From: JAWKJY01 sp041393535
GTDB lineage: Bacteria > Actinomycetota > Thermoleophilia > Gaiellales > Gaiellaceae
Assembly (NCBI GenBank): GCA_041393535.1
Contig: JAWKJY010000008.1
Location: forward strand, 124,001-188,000
Reading direction: 5' to 3'
Length of the DNA stretch: 64,000 nucleotides
The position numbers were made by a program, and so were the translations under genes. This document shows positions 36,003 to 47,247 of this stretch, one piece after another. The stretch's first letter is position 1, and the number at the start of each line of letters is the position of its first letter. The notes below the pieces were generated by a model, which did not search any database, had not been told where the DNA came from, and saw nothing but the letters and a program-made list of their open reading frames with translations.

Positions 36003-38037
36003 GTGCGGGTGCCAAGCGTGGGGATCGACGTCGGCGGCACGTTCATCGACCTCGTCTGCCTGGAGGACGACGGCTCGATCCGCATCGGCAAGGTGCCGTC
36101 GAGCCTCGACACGAGCGTCCTCGCCGACGCGATCGACGGCCTCGGCGTCGCTCCCGAGCGCGCTCGACCTGCTCGCGATCGGCACGACGACCGGCACCAA
36201 CGCGTTGATCGAGCGCAAGGGCGCGCGCACCGCGCTCGTCACGACGCGCGGCTTCCGCGACGTGCTCGAGCTGCGCCGGACGAACAAGGGCGACCTCTAC
36301 GACCTGCAGTGGGACCCGCCGACGCCGCTCGTGCCCCGCTGCGACCGGCTCGAGATCACCGAGCGGATCTCGTGGCGCGGGGAGATCGTGACGCCGCTCG
36401 CGGAGGACGAGGTCGACCGGCTGGTGCGGATCGTCCAGAAGCGCGGGATCGAGGCCGTCGCGATCGTCTTCCTGCACAGCTACGTCGACGGCCGCCACGA
36501 GCGCCGGCTGCGCGACCTGCTGCGCGAGCGGCTGCCGGAGCTCGAGATCGCGATCTCGTGCGAGATCCTGCCGATGTACCGCGAGTTCGAGCGCTCGACC
36601 ACCGTCGTCGCGAACGCGTACCTCGCGCCGGTCATGCGGCGCTGGTTCCGCGGGCTGCGGGCGGAGCTCGAGCAGCGCGGCTACGCGAGCGAGCCGCTCG
36701 TGATGCAGTCGAACGGCGGCCTCGCCTCGATGCACGGAGCGGCCGAGATCCCGGCCAAGCTGATCCGCTCCGGGCCGTCCGCCGGCGCGGTCGCGCTCGA
36801 GGGGCTCTCGCGCCAGCTCGACGCGCCGAACGTGATCGGCCTCGACATCGGCGGCACGAGCGCGGACGTCGCGCTCGTCTGGCAGGGCCGCTCGACGCTG
36901 TCCGACCGCAACGTGCCCGAGTGGGGGCTGCCGGTCGTCCTCCCGAGCCTCGACATCATCTCGATCGGCGCCGGCGGCGGCTCGATCGCCCGGATCGACG
37001 AGGGCGGCGCGCTCCGCGTCGGGCCCGAGAGCGCCGGCGCGAGCCCCGGGCCGGCCTGCTACGGCCGCGGCGGCGTGCACCCGACGTCGACGGACGCGCA
37101 GCTCGTCCTCGGCCGGCTCGGGACGGAGCTGGTCGGCGGCGAGCTCGGGATCGACGTCGAGCTGGCCGAGCGGGCGATCCGCCTCGACGTCGCCGAGCCG
37201 CTCGGCCTCTCGGTCGTCGACGCGGCCGCCGGGATCCTGCGCATCCTGACCGACACGATGATGCGCGCCGTCCGCCTCGTCACGATCGAGCGCGGCTACG
37301 ACCCGCGCGACTTCGTCCTCTGCGGCTTCGGCGGCGGCGGACCGATGTACGCGGTCGACATCGCGCGCGAGCTGAGCGTCCCGCGCGTCGTCGTGCCGCG
37401 CTTCCCCGGCGTGTTCTCGGCCTACGGGCTGATGCAGGCCGACGTCGTCTACGACGCGATGCGGACGGTGCTGCGCGAGGTCGGGCCCGGCGACGTCGAC
37501 GGCGTCGAGGCGGTGCTGCAGGAGCTCGAGGCGACCGTGCTCGAGCAGTACGCGCGCGACGGCACGCCGCGCGAGCGCGTCCGGTTCCGCCGCATCGCCG
37601 AGATGCTCTACTCGAAGCAGATGCACGAGCTGCCGATCGAGCTCGCCGCGGGGCCGTTCGACGCCGCCGCGCTCGAGCGGGCGGTCGCCGACTTCCACCG
37701 CGAGCACGGGCGGCTGCACGGGCACAGCGAGCCGAGCGACCCGGTCACGTTCGTGAACCTGAAGGTGCTCGGCGAGCGGCTGCGCGAGACGCCGTTCGCG
37801 CCCCCGGCGCCGGACCCGTTCGTCGCCGAGACCTGGGCGCACCGGCCCGTCTACTTCACCGGGCACGGCTTCGTCGAGACGGTCGTCGTGCCGCGCTCGT
37901 CGCTCGCGGTCGGCGCGTCTCTCGACGGGCCGGCGCTGATCACGCAGAAGGACACGACGACGGTGCTGCCGCCGGGCGCCGAGGCGCGCGTCGTCGAGAC
38001 CGGCGACATCCTGATCGAGGTGGGGGTGGGTGGCTGA
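36003..38037 (+). CDS. hyuA: HyuA4: hydantoinase/oxoprolinase subunit A, one frame break
   Basis: About 678 residues from GTG at 36003 after an AGGAGG-like site. Motifs: VGIDVGGTFIDLVCLEDDG, then after a slip at about 36155 LLAIGTTTGTNALIERKGAR, GLDIGGTSADVALV, ISIGAGGGSIARID, GPACYGRGGVHPTSTDAQ. The slip lies between two conserved blocks with nothing lost, so one base is wrong. First gene of the eight-gene operon. The HyuB4 start lies 8 bases before this stop. Confidence 0.9.
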
Positions 38038-39817
38038 GATGGAGGGCTCGAGGCTCGACCCGGTCACGTTCGAGGTGCTCCGGAACGCGTTCGTCCAGGT
38101 CTGCAACGAGATGGCGCTCGCCGTCGAGCTGTCGGCCTACTCGCTGATCATCTCGGAGGGGCGCGACTTCTCCGCCACGCTCTACGACGGCGAGGGGCGC
38201 CTCGTCGGCCAGGGCGACAACGACCTGCCCTCGCACGCGGGGACGACGCCGTTCACCGTCCGCTCCACGATCGAGCGGGTCGGCGTCGAGCGGATGCGCC
38301 CCGGCGACGTCTACGTGATGAACGACCCGTACCTCGGCGGCACGCACCTCCAGGACGTCCGCCTCGTGATGCCGATCTTCCACGGCGAGCGGATCGTCGC
38401 GTACGTCGCGACGACGGGGCACTGGTCGGACATGGGCGGCCCCGTGCCCGGCTCGTTCAACATCGAGGCGACGGAGATCTTCGCCGAGGGCCTGCGGATC
38501 CCGCCCGTGCTGATCTACCGCGACGGCGAGATCGACCGCGACATGCTCGAGATGATCCTCGCGAACACGCGGGTCTCGGACGAGCGCCGCGGCGACCTGA
38601 ACGCCCAGATCGCGGCCTGCCGCGCGGGCGAGCGGCGCTTGCTCGAGCTGATCGCGCGCTACGGGCTCGACACCGTCCACGCCGCGATGGAGGAGGCGAT
38701 GGACTACTCGGAGCGGCTGTTCCGCGCCGAGATCGCGAAGGTGCCCGACGGCGTCTACGAGTGGGAGGACTGGGTCGACCAGGACCTGCGCACCGGCGAG
38801 CCGCAGCACGTGAAGCTCGCGATGAGGATCGAGGGCGACCGGATCACGTACGACCTGACCGGCTCGGCGCCCGCGGTCGCCTCGGCGATCAACTGCACGT
38901 ACCCGGGCCTCGTCTCGTGCCTGTTCGTCTCGACGAAGGCGCTCTTCCCGCACATCGTCATGAACGAGGGCCTGCTGCGCTCGATGGAGATCGTCGCGCC
39001 GCCCGGGACGATCGTGAACTGCCAGCCGCCGTCGCCGGTCGGCGGCATGGCCGCGACGGCGTTCGAGCGCGTGATCGGCTGCCTCTTCGGCGCCTGGTCG
39101 CTCGCGGCCCCCGAGCGGACGATCGCCGGCCACTACAACATCATCAACATCTCCTTCGGCGGGCGCGACCCGGCCACGGGGGAGGAGTTCGTCGCCTACG
39201 TCTGGAGCGAGGGCGGCATCGGCGCCCGGGCGACGAAGGACGGCCTGAACGGCATGATGTCGTTCTTCTCGGGCTCGACCATGAACGTCGCCGTCGAGAT
39301 CCGCGAGCGCTGGGCGCCCGTCTCCTGGTCGGCGTACTCGTTCAACGTCGACTCGCAGGGCGCGGGCGAGAACCAGGGCGGCGTCGGCTCCCGGCGCGTC
39401 CTGCACTGCGACATCGACGGGATGGTGCTCTCGGCGATCGGCGACCGCGAGCGCTTCCAGCCGTGGGGCCTCCGCGGCGGCCTCGGCTCGGCGCCGCAGC
39501 GGCTGATCCGGCGGACGACGGACGGGCAGGAGATCAACCTCGGCATGTTCTTCGCGAACGTCTTCCTCGAGCAGGGCGACACGATCGAGTACCTCTCGAC
39601 GGGCGGCGGCGGCTACGGCCCGCCCGAGCGGCGGCCGCTCGCGAGGGTGATGGAGGACGTCGTCAACGAGGTGATCAGCCTCGACTTCGCACGGGAGCGC
39701 TATGGGATCGTCGTCGACCCGGTCGACCCGGAGGCGCTCGACTACCGCGTCGACGAGGCCGCGACGCGCGCGCTGCGCGAGGAGAAGTTCGGTGCGGAGT
39801 GGGCGGCGCCGCGATGA
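38030..39817 (+). CDS. hyuB: HyuB4: hydantoinase B family subunit
   Basis: 595 residues. Motifs: RLDPVTFEVLRNAFVQVCNEMA, EGRDFSATLYDGEGRLVGQG, VYVMNDPYLGGTHLQDVRLVM, QGAGENQGGVGSRRVLHC and YLSTGGGGYGPP. In the third block QGAGENQGGVG replaces the GPGRxRGGxG seen in HyuB1 and HyuB3. GTG at 38030 is the first start; ATG at 38039 is also possible. Its stop overlaps the next gene (ATGA). Confidence 0.92.
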   Translation: MAEMEGSRLDPVTFEVLRNAFVQVCNEMALAVELSAYSLIISEGRDFSATLYDGEGRLVGQGDNDLPSHAGTTPFTVRSTIERVGVERMRPGDVYVMNDPYLGGTHLQDVRLVMPIFHGERIVAYVATTGHWSDMGGPVPGSFNIEATEIFAEGLRIPPVLIYRDGEIDRDMLEMILANTRVSDERRGDLNAQIAACRAGERRLLELIARYGLDTVHAAMEEAMDYSERLFRAEIAKVPDGVYEWEDWVDQDLRTGEPQHVKLAMRIEGDRITYDLTGSAPAVASAINCTYPGLVSCLFVSTKALFPHIVMNEGLLRSMEIVAPPGTIVNCQPPSPVGGMAATAFERVIGCLFGAWSLAAPERTIAGHYNIINISFGGRDPATGEEFVAYVWSEGGIGARATKDGLNGMMSFFSGSTMNVAVEIRERWAPVSWSAYSFNVDSQGAGENQGGVGSRRVLHCDIDGMVLSAIGDRERFQPWGLRGGLGSAPQRLIRRTTDGQEINLGMFFANVFLEQGDTIEYLSTGGGGYGPPERRPLARVMEDVVNEVISLDFARERYGIVVDPVDPEALDYRVDEAATRALREEKFGAEWAAPR

Positions 39818-40863
39818 GCGGACGCCTCGGGGCGATCGTCCCCGTCCTCAACCCGGACCTGACGACGCAGCACCTCGTCGACCTCGCCGTGCGGATCGAG
39901 GAGCTCGGCTACGACGGCGTCTACATGCCCGAGGCGTGGTCGCGCGACGCGCTCGTCCTGACGACGGCGTTCGCGCTCGCCACCTCGCGGATCGAGGTCG
40001 GCACCGCGGTCGTCACCGTCCCCGTGCGGACGCCCGCGATCACGGCGATGGCGTCGGCGACGATCGACGACCTCTCGGACGGGCGCTTCGTGCTCGGGCT
40101 GGGGATGGGGCACCTCCGCACGACGACCTGCTGGCACGGGCTCGAGTACGACCCGAAGCTCGTCTGGCTGCGCGAGTACGTCGAGATCGTCCGCCGGATC
40201 CACGCGCGCGAGCAGATGGACTTCCACGGCGAGCGGCTGCGGTGCACGGACTACCGGCTCGGCTTCGAGCCGCACCGCCGCCGGCTGCCGATCTACCTGG
40301 CCGCGCTCCGGCTCGGCACGATGCGCCTGGCCGGCGAGGTGGCCGACGGGATCTTCCTCTACTTCGCGCCGCGGGCGTACGTCGAGCGCGGCCTGGCGGC
40401 GATCGCCGAGGGCCTCGAGCGGGCCGGCCGCGACCCGGAGGCGTTCGACCGGACGCTGATGATCCCGACCTGGGTGACCGACCGGCCCGAGCAGGCGCGC
40501 GACGTCGCCCGCAACCAGATCGCCTGGTACTCGAACCTCGCCCACTACAACACGATGTTCCGCGAGGCGGGCTTCGAGGCGGAGGCCGACGCGCTGCGCG
40601 AGGCCTGGGCGGCGATCAAGCGCGACGACCCGGAGATGCGCGGCTGGCTCGGCCTCTCCGACTGCGGCACGGCCTCGCTCGTCACGGACGAGATGGTCGA
40701 GTCGGTCGCCGTCTTCGGGACGGCCGAGGAGTGCCGCGCGAAGGTCGAGTCGTACCGCGAGCTCGGGATCGACACGCCGATCGTCTTTCCCTACGGCGTC
40801 TACGACGGAGCGGAGGCAGCATGGGCGGGGTACGCGAGGACGCTGGCGGGGTGCGCGCCGTGA
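39814..40863 (+). CDS. luciferase-like flavin-dependent oxidoreductase (first of pair)
   Basis: 349 residues of the luciferase-like family (TIM barrel using F420 or reduced FMN). Motifs: LAVRIEELGYDGVYMPEAW, IEVGTAVVTVPVRTP, DLSDGRFVLGLGMGHLRTTT, RRLPIYLAALRLGTMRLAGEVADG. Position in the operon after HyuAB suggests oxidation or ring cleavage of an N-containing intermediate (inference). F420 versus FMN use cannot be told from the sequence. Coupled on both sides by 4-base overlaps. Confidence 0.9.
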   Translation: MSGRLGAIVPVLNPDLTTQHLVDLAVRIEELGYDGVYMPEAWSRDALVLTTAFALATSRIEVGTAVVTVPVRTPAITAMASATIDDLSDGRFVLGLGMGHLRTTTCWHGLEYDPKLVWLREYVEIVRRIHAREQMDFHGERLRCTDYRLGFEPHRRRLPIYLAALRLGTMRLAGEVADGIFLYFAPRAYVERGLAAIAEGLERAGRDPEAFDRTLMIPTWVTDRPEQARDVARNQIAWYSNLAHYNTMFREAGFEAEADALREAWAAIKRDDPEMRGWLGLSDCGTASLVTDEMVESVAVFGTAEECRAKVESYRELGIDTPIVFPYGVYDGAEAAWAGYARTLAGCAP

Positions 40864-41879
40864 GGACGGGCGCCGTGATCATGCAGAGCTGGCCAGACCT
40901 GTCGGTCGAGCGCCACGTTCGGCTCGCGCGGCTCTGCGAGGAGGCCGGCTACGACCTCGTCCTCTTCCCGGAGGCGTTCGGCGTCGAGGGCTTCTCGCTC
41001 TGCGCCGCCGTCGCCGCCGCGACCGAGCGGATCCAGGTCGGGAACGGGATCCTGCCGATCGCGAACCGCTCGCCGGCCCTGACCGCCATGGGCGCCGCCA
41101 CGGTGGCCGACGCGTCCGGCGGGCGCTTCGTCCTCGGCCTCGGCGCCGGCCACCGCGCGATCACGACCGGCTGGCACGAGCTGCCCGACTTCGAGCCGCG
41201 GATCGGCCGGGTGCGCGACTACCTGCTCGCGGTGCGGCGGATCCTCTCCGGTCACGTCAACGAGCGCGGGTACGGCCTCTCCTTCCGGGCGCCGGAGCGC
41301 CTGCCGATCCACCTCGCCGCCCTGCGGCCGACCGCGCTCCGCCTCGCCGGGGAGCTCGCCGACGGCGCGCAGCTGCTGCTGATCCCCCTCGACGACGTCG
41401 CCCGCACGGCCGCGCTCGTGCGCGAGGGCGCCGAGCGCGTGGGGCGCGACCCGGCCGAGGTGGACGTCTGCTTCGCGCTGATGGCCTGCGTGACGAACGA
41501 CCCGGGGCCCGCGCGCGAGGCTGCCCGCCGGACGCTCGCCTGGTACGGCGGCCTGCCGTTCTACAACGCGATGTTCGCGGACGGCGGCTTCCCGGACGAG
41601 GCGGCCGCGATGGCGCGCGCGTGGGAGCGGCTCGCGGCCGACGCGGGCGGTCGCGACGCGATCGTGCTCCCCGTGGACGACGTGCTCGAGCACGTGCCCG
41701 ACGCCCTGATCGACGCGATCTTCGCGATCGGCTCGGGGCCGGAGTGCCGGGCGCGGCTCGCGGCGCTTCGCACACGGGGCATCGACCGGGCGACCGTCTA
41801 CCCGTTCGGGCCGTACGCCGACGGCGCGGCGGCGGAGGAGGGCTTCGCCCGCACGATCGTGGAGCTCGCGGGCGCGTGA
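40860..41879 (+). CDS. luciferase-like flavin-dependent oxidoreductase (second of pair)
   Basis: 339 residues from GTG at 40860. Paralogous to its neighbour: LARLCEEAGYDLVLFPEAFG, RFVLGLGAGHRAITTGWHEL, LPIHLAALRPTALRLAGELADG. Overall similarity is moderate, so it may form a heteromer with the first or act on a later intermediate. It lacks a fused reductase; no flavin reductase is in the operon, although one is encoded at 60398. Confidence 0.9.
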   Translation: MRTGAVIMQSWPDLSVERHVRLARLCEEAGYDLVLFPEAFGVEGFSLCAAVAAATERIQVGNGILPIANRSPALTAMGAATVADASGGRFVLGLGAGHRAITTGWHELPDFEPRIGRVRDYLLAVRRILSGHVNERGYGLSFRAPERLPIHLAALRPTALRLAGELADGAQLLLIPLDDVARTAALVREGAERVGRDPAEVDVCFALMACVTNDPGPAREAARRTLAWYGGLPFYNAMFADGGFPDEAAAMARAWERLAADAGGRDAIVLPVDDVLEHVPDALIDAIFAIGSGPECRARLAALRTRGIDRATVYPFGPYADGAAAEEGFARTIVELAGA

Positions 41880-42808
41880 CCCCCGCCCAGGCCACGCGCG
41901 CGCTCGAGCTGCTGCTCCTCTGCCGGCGCTTCGACGAGCGCGCGTGCGCCGCCGTCGCCGACGGGAAGCTCGAGGGCACCGTCCTGCACAGCGCGATCGG
42001 GCAGGAGGCCGTCGCGGTCGGCGTCGCGCTCCACCGGGCGCCCGAGGACGTGCTGCTCTCGACCCACCGCGGCGTGCACCACTGCATCGCCTGGGGCGTC
42101 GACCTCGCCGCGCTGCTCGCCGAGTGCTTCGGCCGGGTCGGCGGAACGGCCGGCGGTCTGGCCGGGCACATGCACGTCGTCGACCCCGCGAGCGGCGTGC
42201 TCGGCACGAACGGGATCGTCGGCGCGGGGCTGCCGCTCGCGGTCGGGGCCGCGGCCGGGCTCGAGCTGCAGGGCTCGCCGGGCGTCGGCGTCGCGTTCTT
42301 CGGCGACGGCGCGGCGAACACCGGCGCCGTGCACGAGGCGATGAACCTCGCGGCGGTCTGGCGCGCGCCGCTCGTCCTCGTCTGCGAGGCGAACGGCTTC
42401 GCCGAGACGACGGACACGGCCGCGACGACAGGCGGCTCCGTCGCCGCTCGCGCTGCCGGCTACGGGATCCCGGGCGAGCTGGTCGACGGATCGGACGTCG
42501 AGGCCGTCTTCGAGGCCGCGGGCGCCGCGTTCGCCCGGGCTCGCGCCGGCGAGGGGCCGACGGTGCTCGAGTGCCGCACGTACCGCTCGGGCGGGCACTG
42601 GGTCGGCGACCCGCAGCACTACCGGGACGCCGCCGACGCCGCGCGCCTGCCCGAGCGCGACCCGATCCCGCGCCTGCTCCGCCGCCACGCGATCGACCGC
42701 GAGCTCGAGGTGCGCCAGCGGGTCGAGCGGCGGCTGAACGAGGTCTTCGCGGACGTCCTCGCCCGGCCGCGGCCCGGCTCGCTCGACCTGCCGGCGGTGC
42801 CCGGATGA
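41876..42808 (+). CDS. thiamine-diphosphate 2-oxoacid dehydrogenase E1 alpha
   Basis: 310 residues, E1 alpha of AcoA/PdhA type: LHSAIGQEAVAVGVALH, VGGTAGGLAGHMHV, then the ThDP motif FFGDGAANTGAVHEAMNLAAVW (GDG with AN) and LVCEANGFAE. The C-terminal Ser-loop block is short. Such E1 enzymes decarboxylate 2-oxoacids or acetoin and normally pass the acyl group to E2. No E2 or E3 gene is in this operon or window. GTGA overlap with the gene before it. Confidence 0.92.
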   Translation: MTPAQATRALELLLLCRRFDERACAAVADGKLEGTVLHSAIGQEAVAVGVALHRAPEDVLLSTHRGVHHCIAWGVDLAALLAECFGRVGGTAGGLAGHMHVVDPASGVLGTNGIVGAGLPLAVGAAAGLELQGSPGVGVAFFGDGAANTGAVHEAMNLAAVWRAPLVLVCEANGFAETTDTAATTGGSVAARAAGYGIPGELVDGSDVEAVFEAAGAAFARARAGEGPTVLECRTYRSGGHWVGDPQHYRDAADAARLPERDPIPRLLRRHAIDRELEVRQRVERRLNEVFADVLARPRPGSLDLPAVPG

Positions 42809-43797
42809 GCGCGGACGCGACCGGGCCGCGCGTGCTCAAGGGCTGGCAGGCCGTCAACGCCGCCCTGCACGAGGAGCTGGAGCGCGACGAGCGCGTGGTC
42901 GTGCTCGGCGAGGACGTCGCGCGCGCCGGCGGCACCTACGGCGAGACGCGGCGCCTGCTCGACCGCTTCGGCCCCGGGCGCGTGCGCGACACGCCGATCT
43001 CCGAGCAGGCGATCGTCGGCGCCGCCGTCGGGATGGCGCTCGTCGGGCTGCGCCCGGTCGCGGAGATCCTGTTCGTGGACTTCCTCGGGCTCGCGTCCGA
43101 CCAGCTCGTCAACCAGGCGGCGAAGCTGCCCGCGTTCGCGCCCGGACTGTCCGTCCCGCTCGTCGTCAAGTCCGCGGTCGGCACGGAGCTGGGCCTCGGC
43201 GCGCAGCACAGCCAGGCGCTCGAGGGCTGGTACGCGCAGGTGCCGGGGCTCGCGGTCGCCTGGCCCTCGACGCCGCGCGACCTGCACGGCCTGCTGAAGG
43301 CGGCGATCCGCGCCGACGGGCCGGTGCTGTTCCTGGAGAGCCTCGCGCTGCTGCGCGAGACGGGGCCGGTCGGCGGCCCCGACGACGTCGTCGAGCTCGG
43401 CGTCGCGGACGTCTGCCGACCCGGGCGCGACCTGACGCTGGTGACGTGGGGAACGATGCGCGGCCGCTCGCTCGCGGCGGCCGGGGCGCTCGCGGAGGAG
43501 GGGATCGAGGTGGAGGTGATCGACCTGCGCACGATCGTGCCGTGGGACCGGGAGGCGGTCTTCGCCTCGGTCGAGCGGACGCACCGCTGCCTCGTCGTGA
43601 CGGAGGCCGTGCGCGAGTTCGGGCCGGGGGGCGAGATCGCCGCCGAGGTCGGCGAGGCGTGCTTCGACGCGCTCGATGCGCCCGTCGCCCGTCTGGGCAG
43701 CCCACGCGTCGTCGCGCCGCACACCGTCGCGCTCGATCGGCTGCGCGTGCCGCAGGCCGACGCGATCGCGGACCGCGCGCGGGAGCTCTGCCGGTGA
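42805..43797 (+). CDS. thiamine-diphosphate 2-oxoacid dehydrogenase E1 beta
   Basis: 330 residues: AVNAALHEELERDERVVVLGEDVARAGG, DTPISEQAIVGAAVGMALVGLRPVAEILFVDF (with the ThDP-activating Glu), SAVGTELGLGAQHSQALEGW, DLRTIVPWDREAVFASV. Partner of the E1 alpha just upstream. No E2/E3 follows; the next gene is an acyl-CoA ligase, so the acyl product may be freed or handed to an E2 encoded elsewhere. Confidence 0.92.
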   Translation: MSADATGPRVLKGWQAVNAALHEELERDERVVVLGEDVARAGGTYGETRRLLDRFGPGRVRDTPISEQAIVGAAVGMALVGLRPVAEILFVDFLGLASDQLVNQAAKLPAFAPGLSVPLVVKSAVGTELGLGAQHSQALEGWYAQVPGLAVAWPSTPRDLHGLLKAAIRADGPVLFLESLALLRETGPVGGPDDVVELGVADVCRPGRDLTLVTWGTMRGRSLAAAGALAEEGIEVEVIDLRTIVPWDREAVFASVERTHRCLVVTEAVREFGPGGEIAAEVGEACFDALDAPVARLGSPRVVAPHTVALDRLRVPQADAIADRARELCR

Positions 43798-45340
43798 GCG
43801 CGCCGCTCCGCGACTACCCCGTCGCCGAGCGGACGATCGCCCGGATCCTCGGCGACGCCGCGGTCGACCGGCCGGACGACCCGTTCGTCCTCTGGGAGGA
43901 CGAGACGTACACCTTCGCGGACGCCGAGCGGCTCTCCAACCGGATCGCGCACGGCCTCGCCGCGCGCGGGGTGGGCAAGGGGACGCACGTCGCGATCGTC
44001 ATGCACAACCACCCGTCCTTCCTCTGGGTCGTCTTCGCGCTCGGCAAGCTCGGCGCCGTCGGCGTCCCGATCTCGACGCACGCGAAGGGCGAGCTGCTCC
44101 GCTACTACCTCGACGACTCGGACTCGGTCGCCGCCGTGGTGGACGAGCGCCTCCGTGAGACCGTCGCCGCCGCCGCTCCCGGGCTGCCGCTCTGGCACCC
44201 GGACGAGCTGCTGGCCGACGACGACAGCGCGCCCGCGGCGGACGTCCGCTTCCGCGACCCGTGGCTGATCATGTACACGTCCGGGACGACCGGGCCGTCG
44301 AAGGGCGTCGTCTGCCCGCACGCGCACCCGCAGACGGTCGGCTACCGGATGCGCGACCGCTTCGGGCTCGGCCCGGACGACCGCATCTTCGTCTGCCTGC
44401 CGCTCTTCCACGGGAACGCGCTCTGGTACGCGACGCTCACGGCGCTGTGGTGCGGCGGCTCGATCGCGCTGGTCGAGCGCTTCTCGGCCTCGCGCTTCTG
44501 GGCGGACGTGAAGCGCTACCGCTGCACGATGGTGAACGCGATCATGGCCGTCGCGACCGTGCTCGAGAAGATGGAGCCCTCGGACGACGAGCGCGACAAC
44601 CCGCTCCGCTTCATGTTCATCGTCCCGCTGCCGCAGGAGCGGGCGAGGCTCGAGGAGCGCTGGGGCGTCGGCATGTGGTGCAACTTCGCGATGACGGAGC
44701 TGTTCCCCGTCACCGTCGTCGGCCCGGGCGAGGGGCTGGACAAGCCGACGACCTCGGGCACGCTCGCCCCGGGCTTCGACCTCGCGATCCTCGACGACGA
44801 CGACCTCGAGTGCCCGCCGGGCGTCCCCGGCGAGATCTGCGTCCGCCCGCACGACCCGTGGACGATCTTCACCGAGTACTACGGCAAGCCGGAGGCGACG
44901 ACGGACGCGTTCCGCAACCTCTGGTTCCACACGGGCGACCGCGCCTACCTCGACGAGGACGGCCACCTGCACTTCGTCGACCGCAAGAAGGACGCGATCC
45001 GCCGCCGCGGCGAGAACATCTCCGCGCACGAGATCGAGGCGATCCTCGGCAAGGACCCGCGGATCCGCGAGGTCGCGGCCGTGCCGGTGCCCTCGGAGCT
45101 CGGCGAGGACGACGTCTGCGTCTACGTGGTGCGGGCCGACGAGTCGCTCGACGCGCGCACGGTCATCGAGCTGGCCGCCGCGAACATGGCCTACTACATG
45201 GTCCCGCGCTACGTCGGCTTCCTCGACGAGCTGCCGAAGACGGCGACGCACAAGATCGCGAAGTACCAGGTGCGCGAGCGCGCGCAGGGGGAGTACCGGA
45301 CGCTCTTCGACCGCGAGGCGGAGGGGATCGAGGTGCGGCG

Positions 45341-45344
<4 letters not shown>
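43794..45344 (+). CDS. AMP-forming acyl-CoA synthetase/ligase
   Basis: 516 residues, complete ANL-family enzyme: P-loop-like LIMYTSGTTGPSKGVV, LPLFHGNALWYATL, WFHTGDRAYLDEDGHLHFVDRKKDAIRRRGENISAHEIE. It activates a carboxylic acid with ATP and CoA. It resembles the CaiC/crotonobetaine ligase branch. Its substrate is probably the acid released by the operon's oxidation or E1 steps (inference). GTG at 43794 overlaps the E1 beta stop. Confidence 0.92.
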
Positions 45345-46918
<1,574 letters not shown>

Positions 46919-46925
46919 CGTCCCG

Positions 46926-46956
46926 GCCCTGCCGGGCTCGGCGGGCCGGGCAGGGC
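46926..46956 (+). terminator. hairpin terminator of the HyuA4 operon
   Basis: GCCCTGCC (46926-46933) pairs with GGCAGGGC (46949-46956), with further GC pairs inside the loop, 8 bases after the amidase stop. Confidence 0.65.
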
Positions 46957-47150
46957 CCGACCGCGCCGGCCGTCCCAGGCAGCCCGCCTGTCGGGGGCGT
47001 GCGCCCGAACGACCCGGGCCCGTCACGGGACCGTGCCGATTCGCGCACGGATCGGTGACGATGCCCGCCGAACGGCTCCGGGGTGACACGCGCGCCCGTC
47101 ACACTGGGTGGTGGGACCCTCCCACCCTGGGCGGGGGTGCGGGGGCGGCG

Positions 47151-47190
47151 GGACATGTCCCTCGAGGACGTGTCCGCCGCGGACGTGTCC
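47151..47190. repeat. three 10-bp palindromes GGACRTGTCC at exact 15-bp spacing
   Basis: GGACATGTCC at 47151, GGACGTGTCC at 47166 and GGACGTGTCC at 47181; a decayed fourth (GGACGGCTGG) starts at 47196. The first is a perfect palindrome. Another GGGACGTGTCC lies in the intergenic region before the FMN reductase stop at about 60352. They could be operators or a degenerate minisatellite. Confidence 0.55.
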
Positions 47191-47247
47191 GGGCGGGACG
47201 GCTGGCGCGGCCCGCCCTCCTCGCGGTCGCGCCGTCCGGCCGCGGTC

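Larger units (their letters stand above)
46919..47247. other. gene-free interval with G-quadruplex motif and 15-bp repeats
   Basis: 329 bases between the converging amidase and alcohol dehydrogenase genes. Besides the terminator it holds GTGAC, 10 bases, GTCAC (near 47082-47101), a small hairpin GTGGGA-CCC-TCCCAC (47111-47125), a four-run G tract (47129-47152) and the repeats at 47151-47190. Short open frames here have no recognisable domain. Confidence 0.5.

Noticed and set aside
47151..47190. CRISPR array
   Set aside because: Units of 15 bases with no spacers of constant length and no cas genes nearby.
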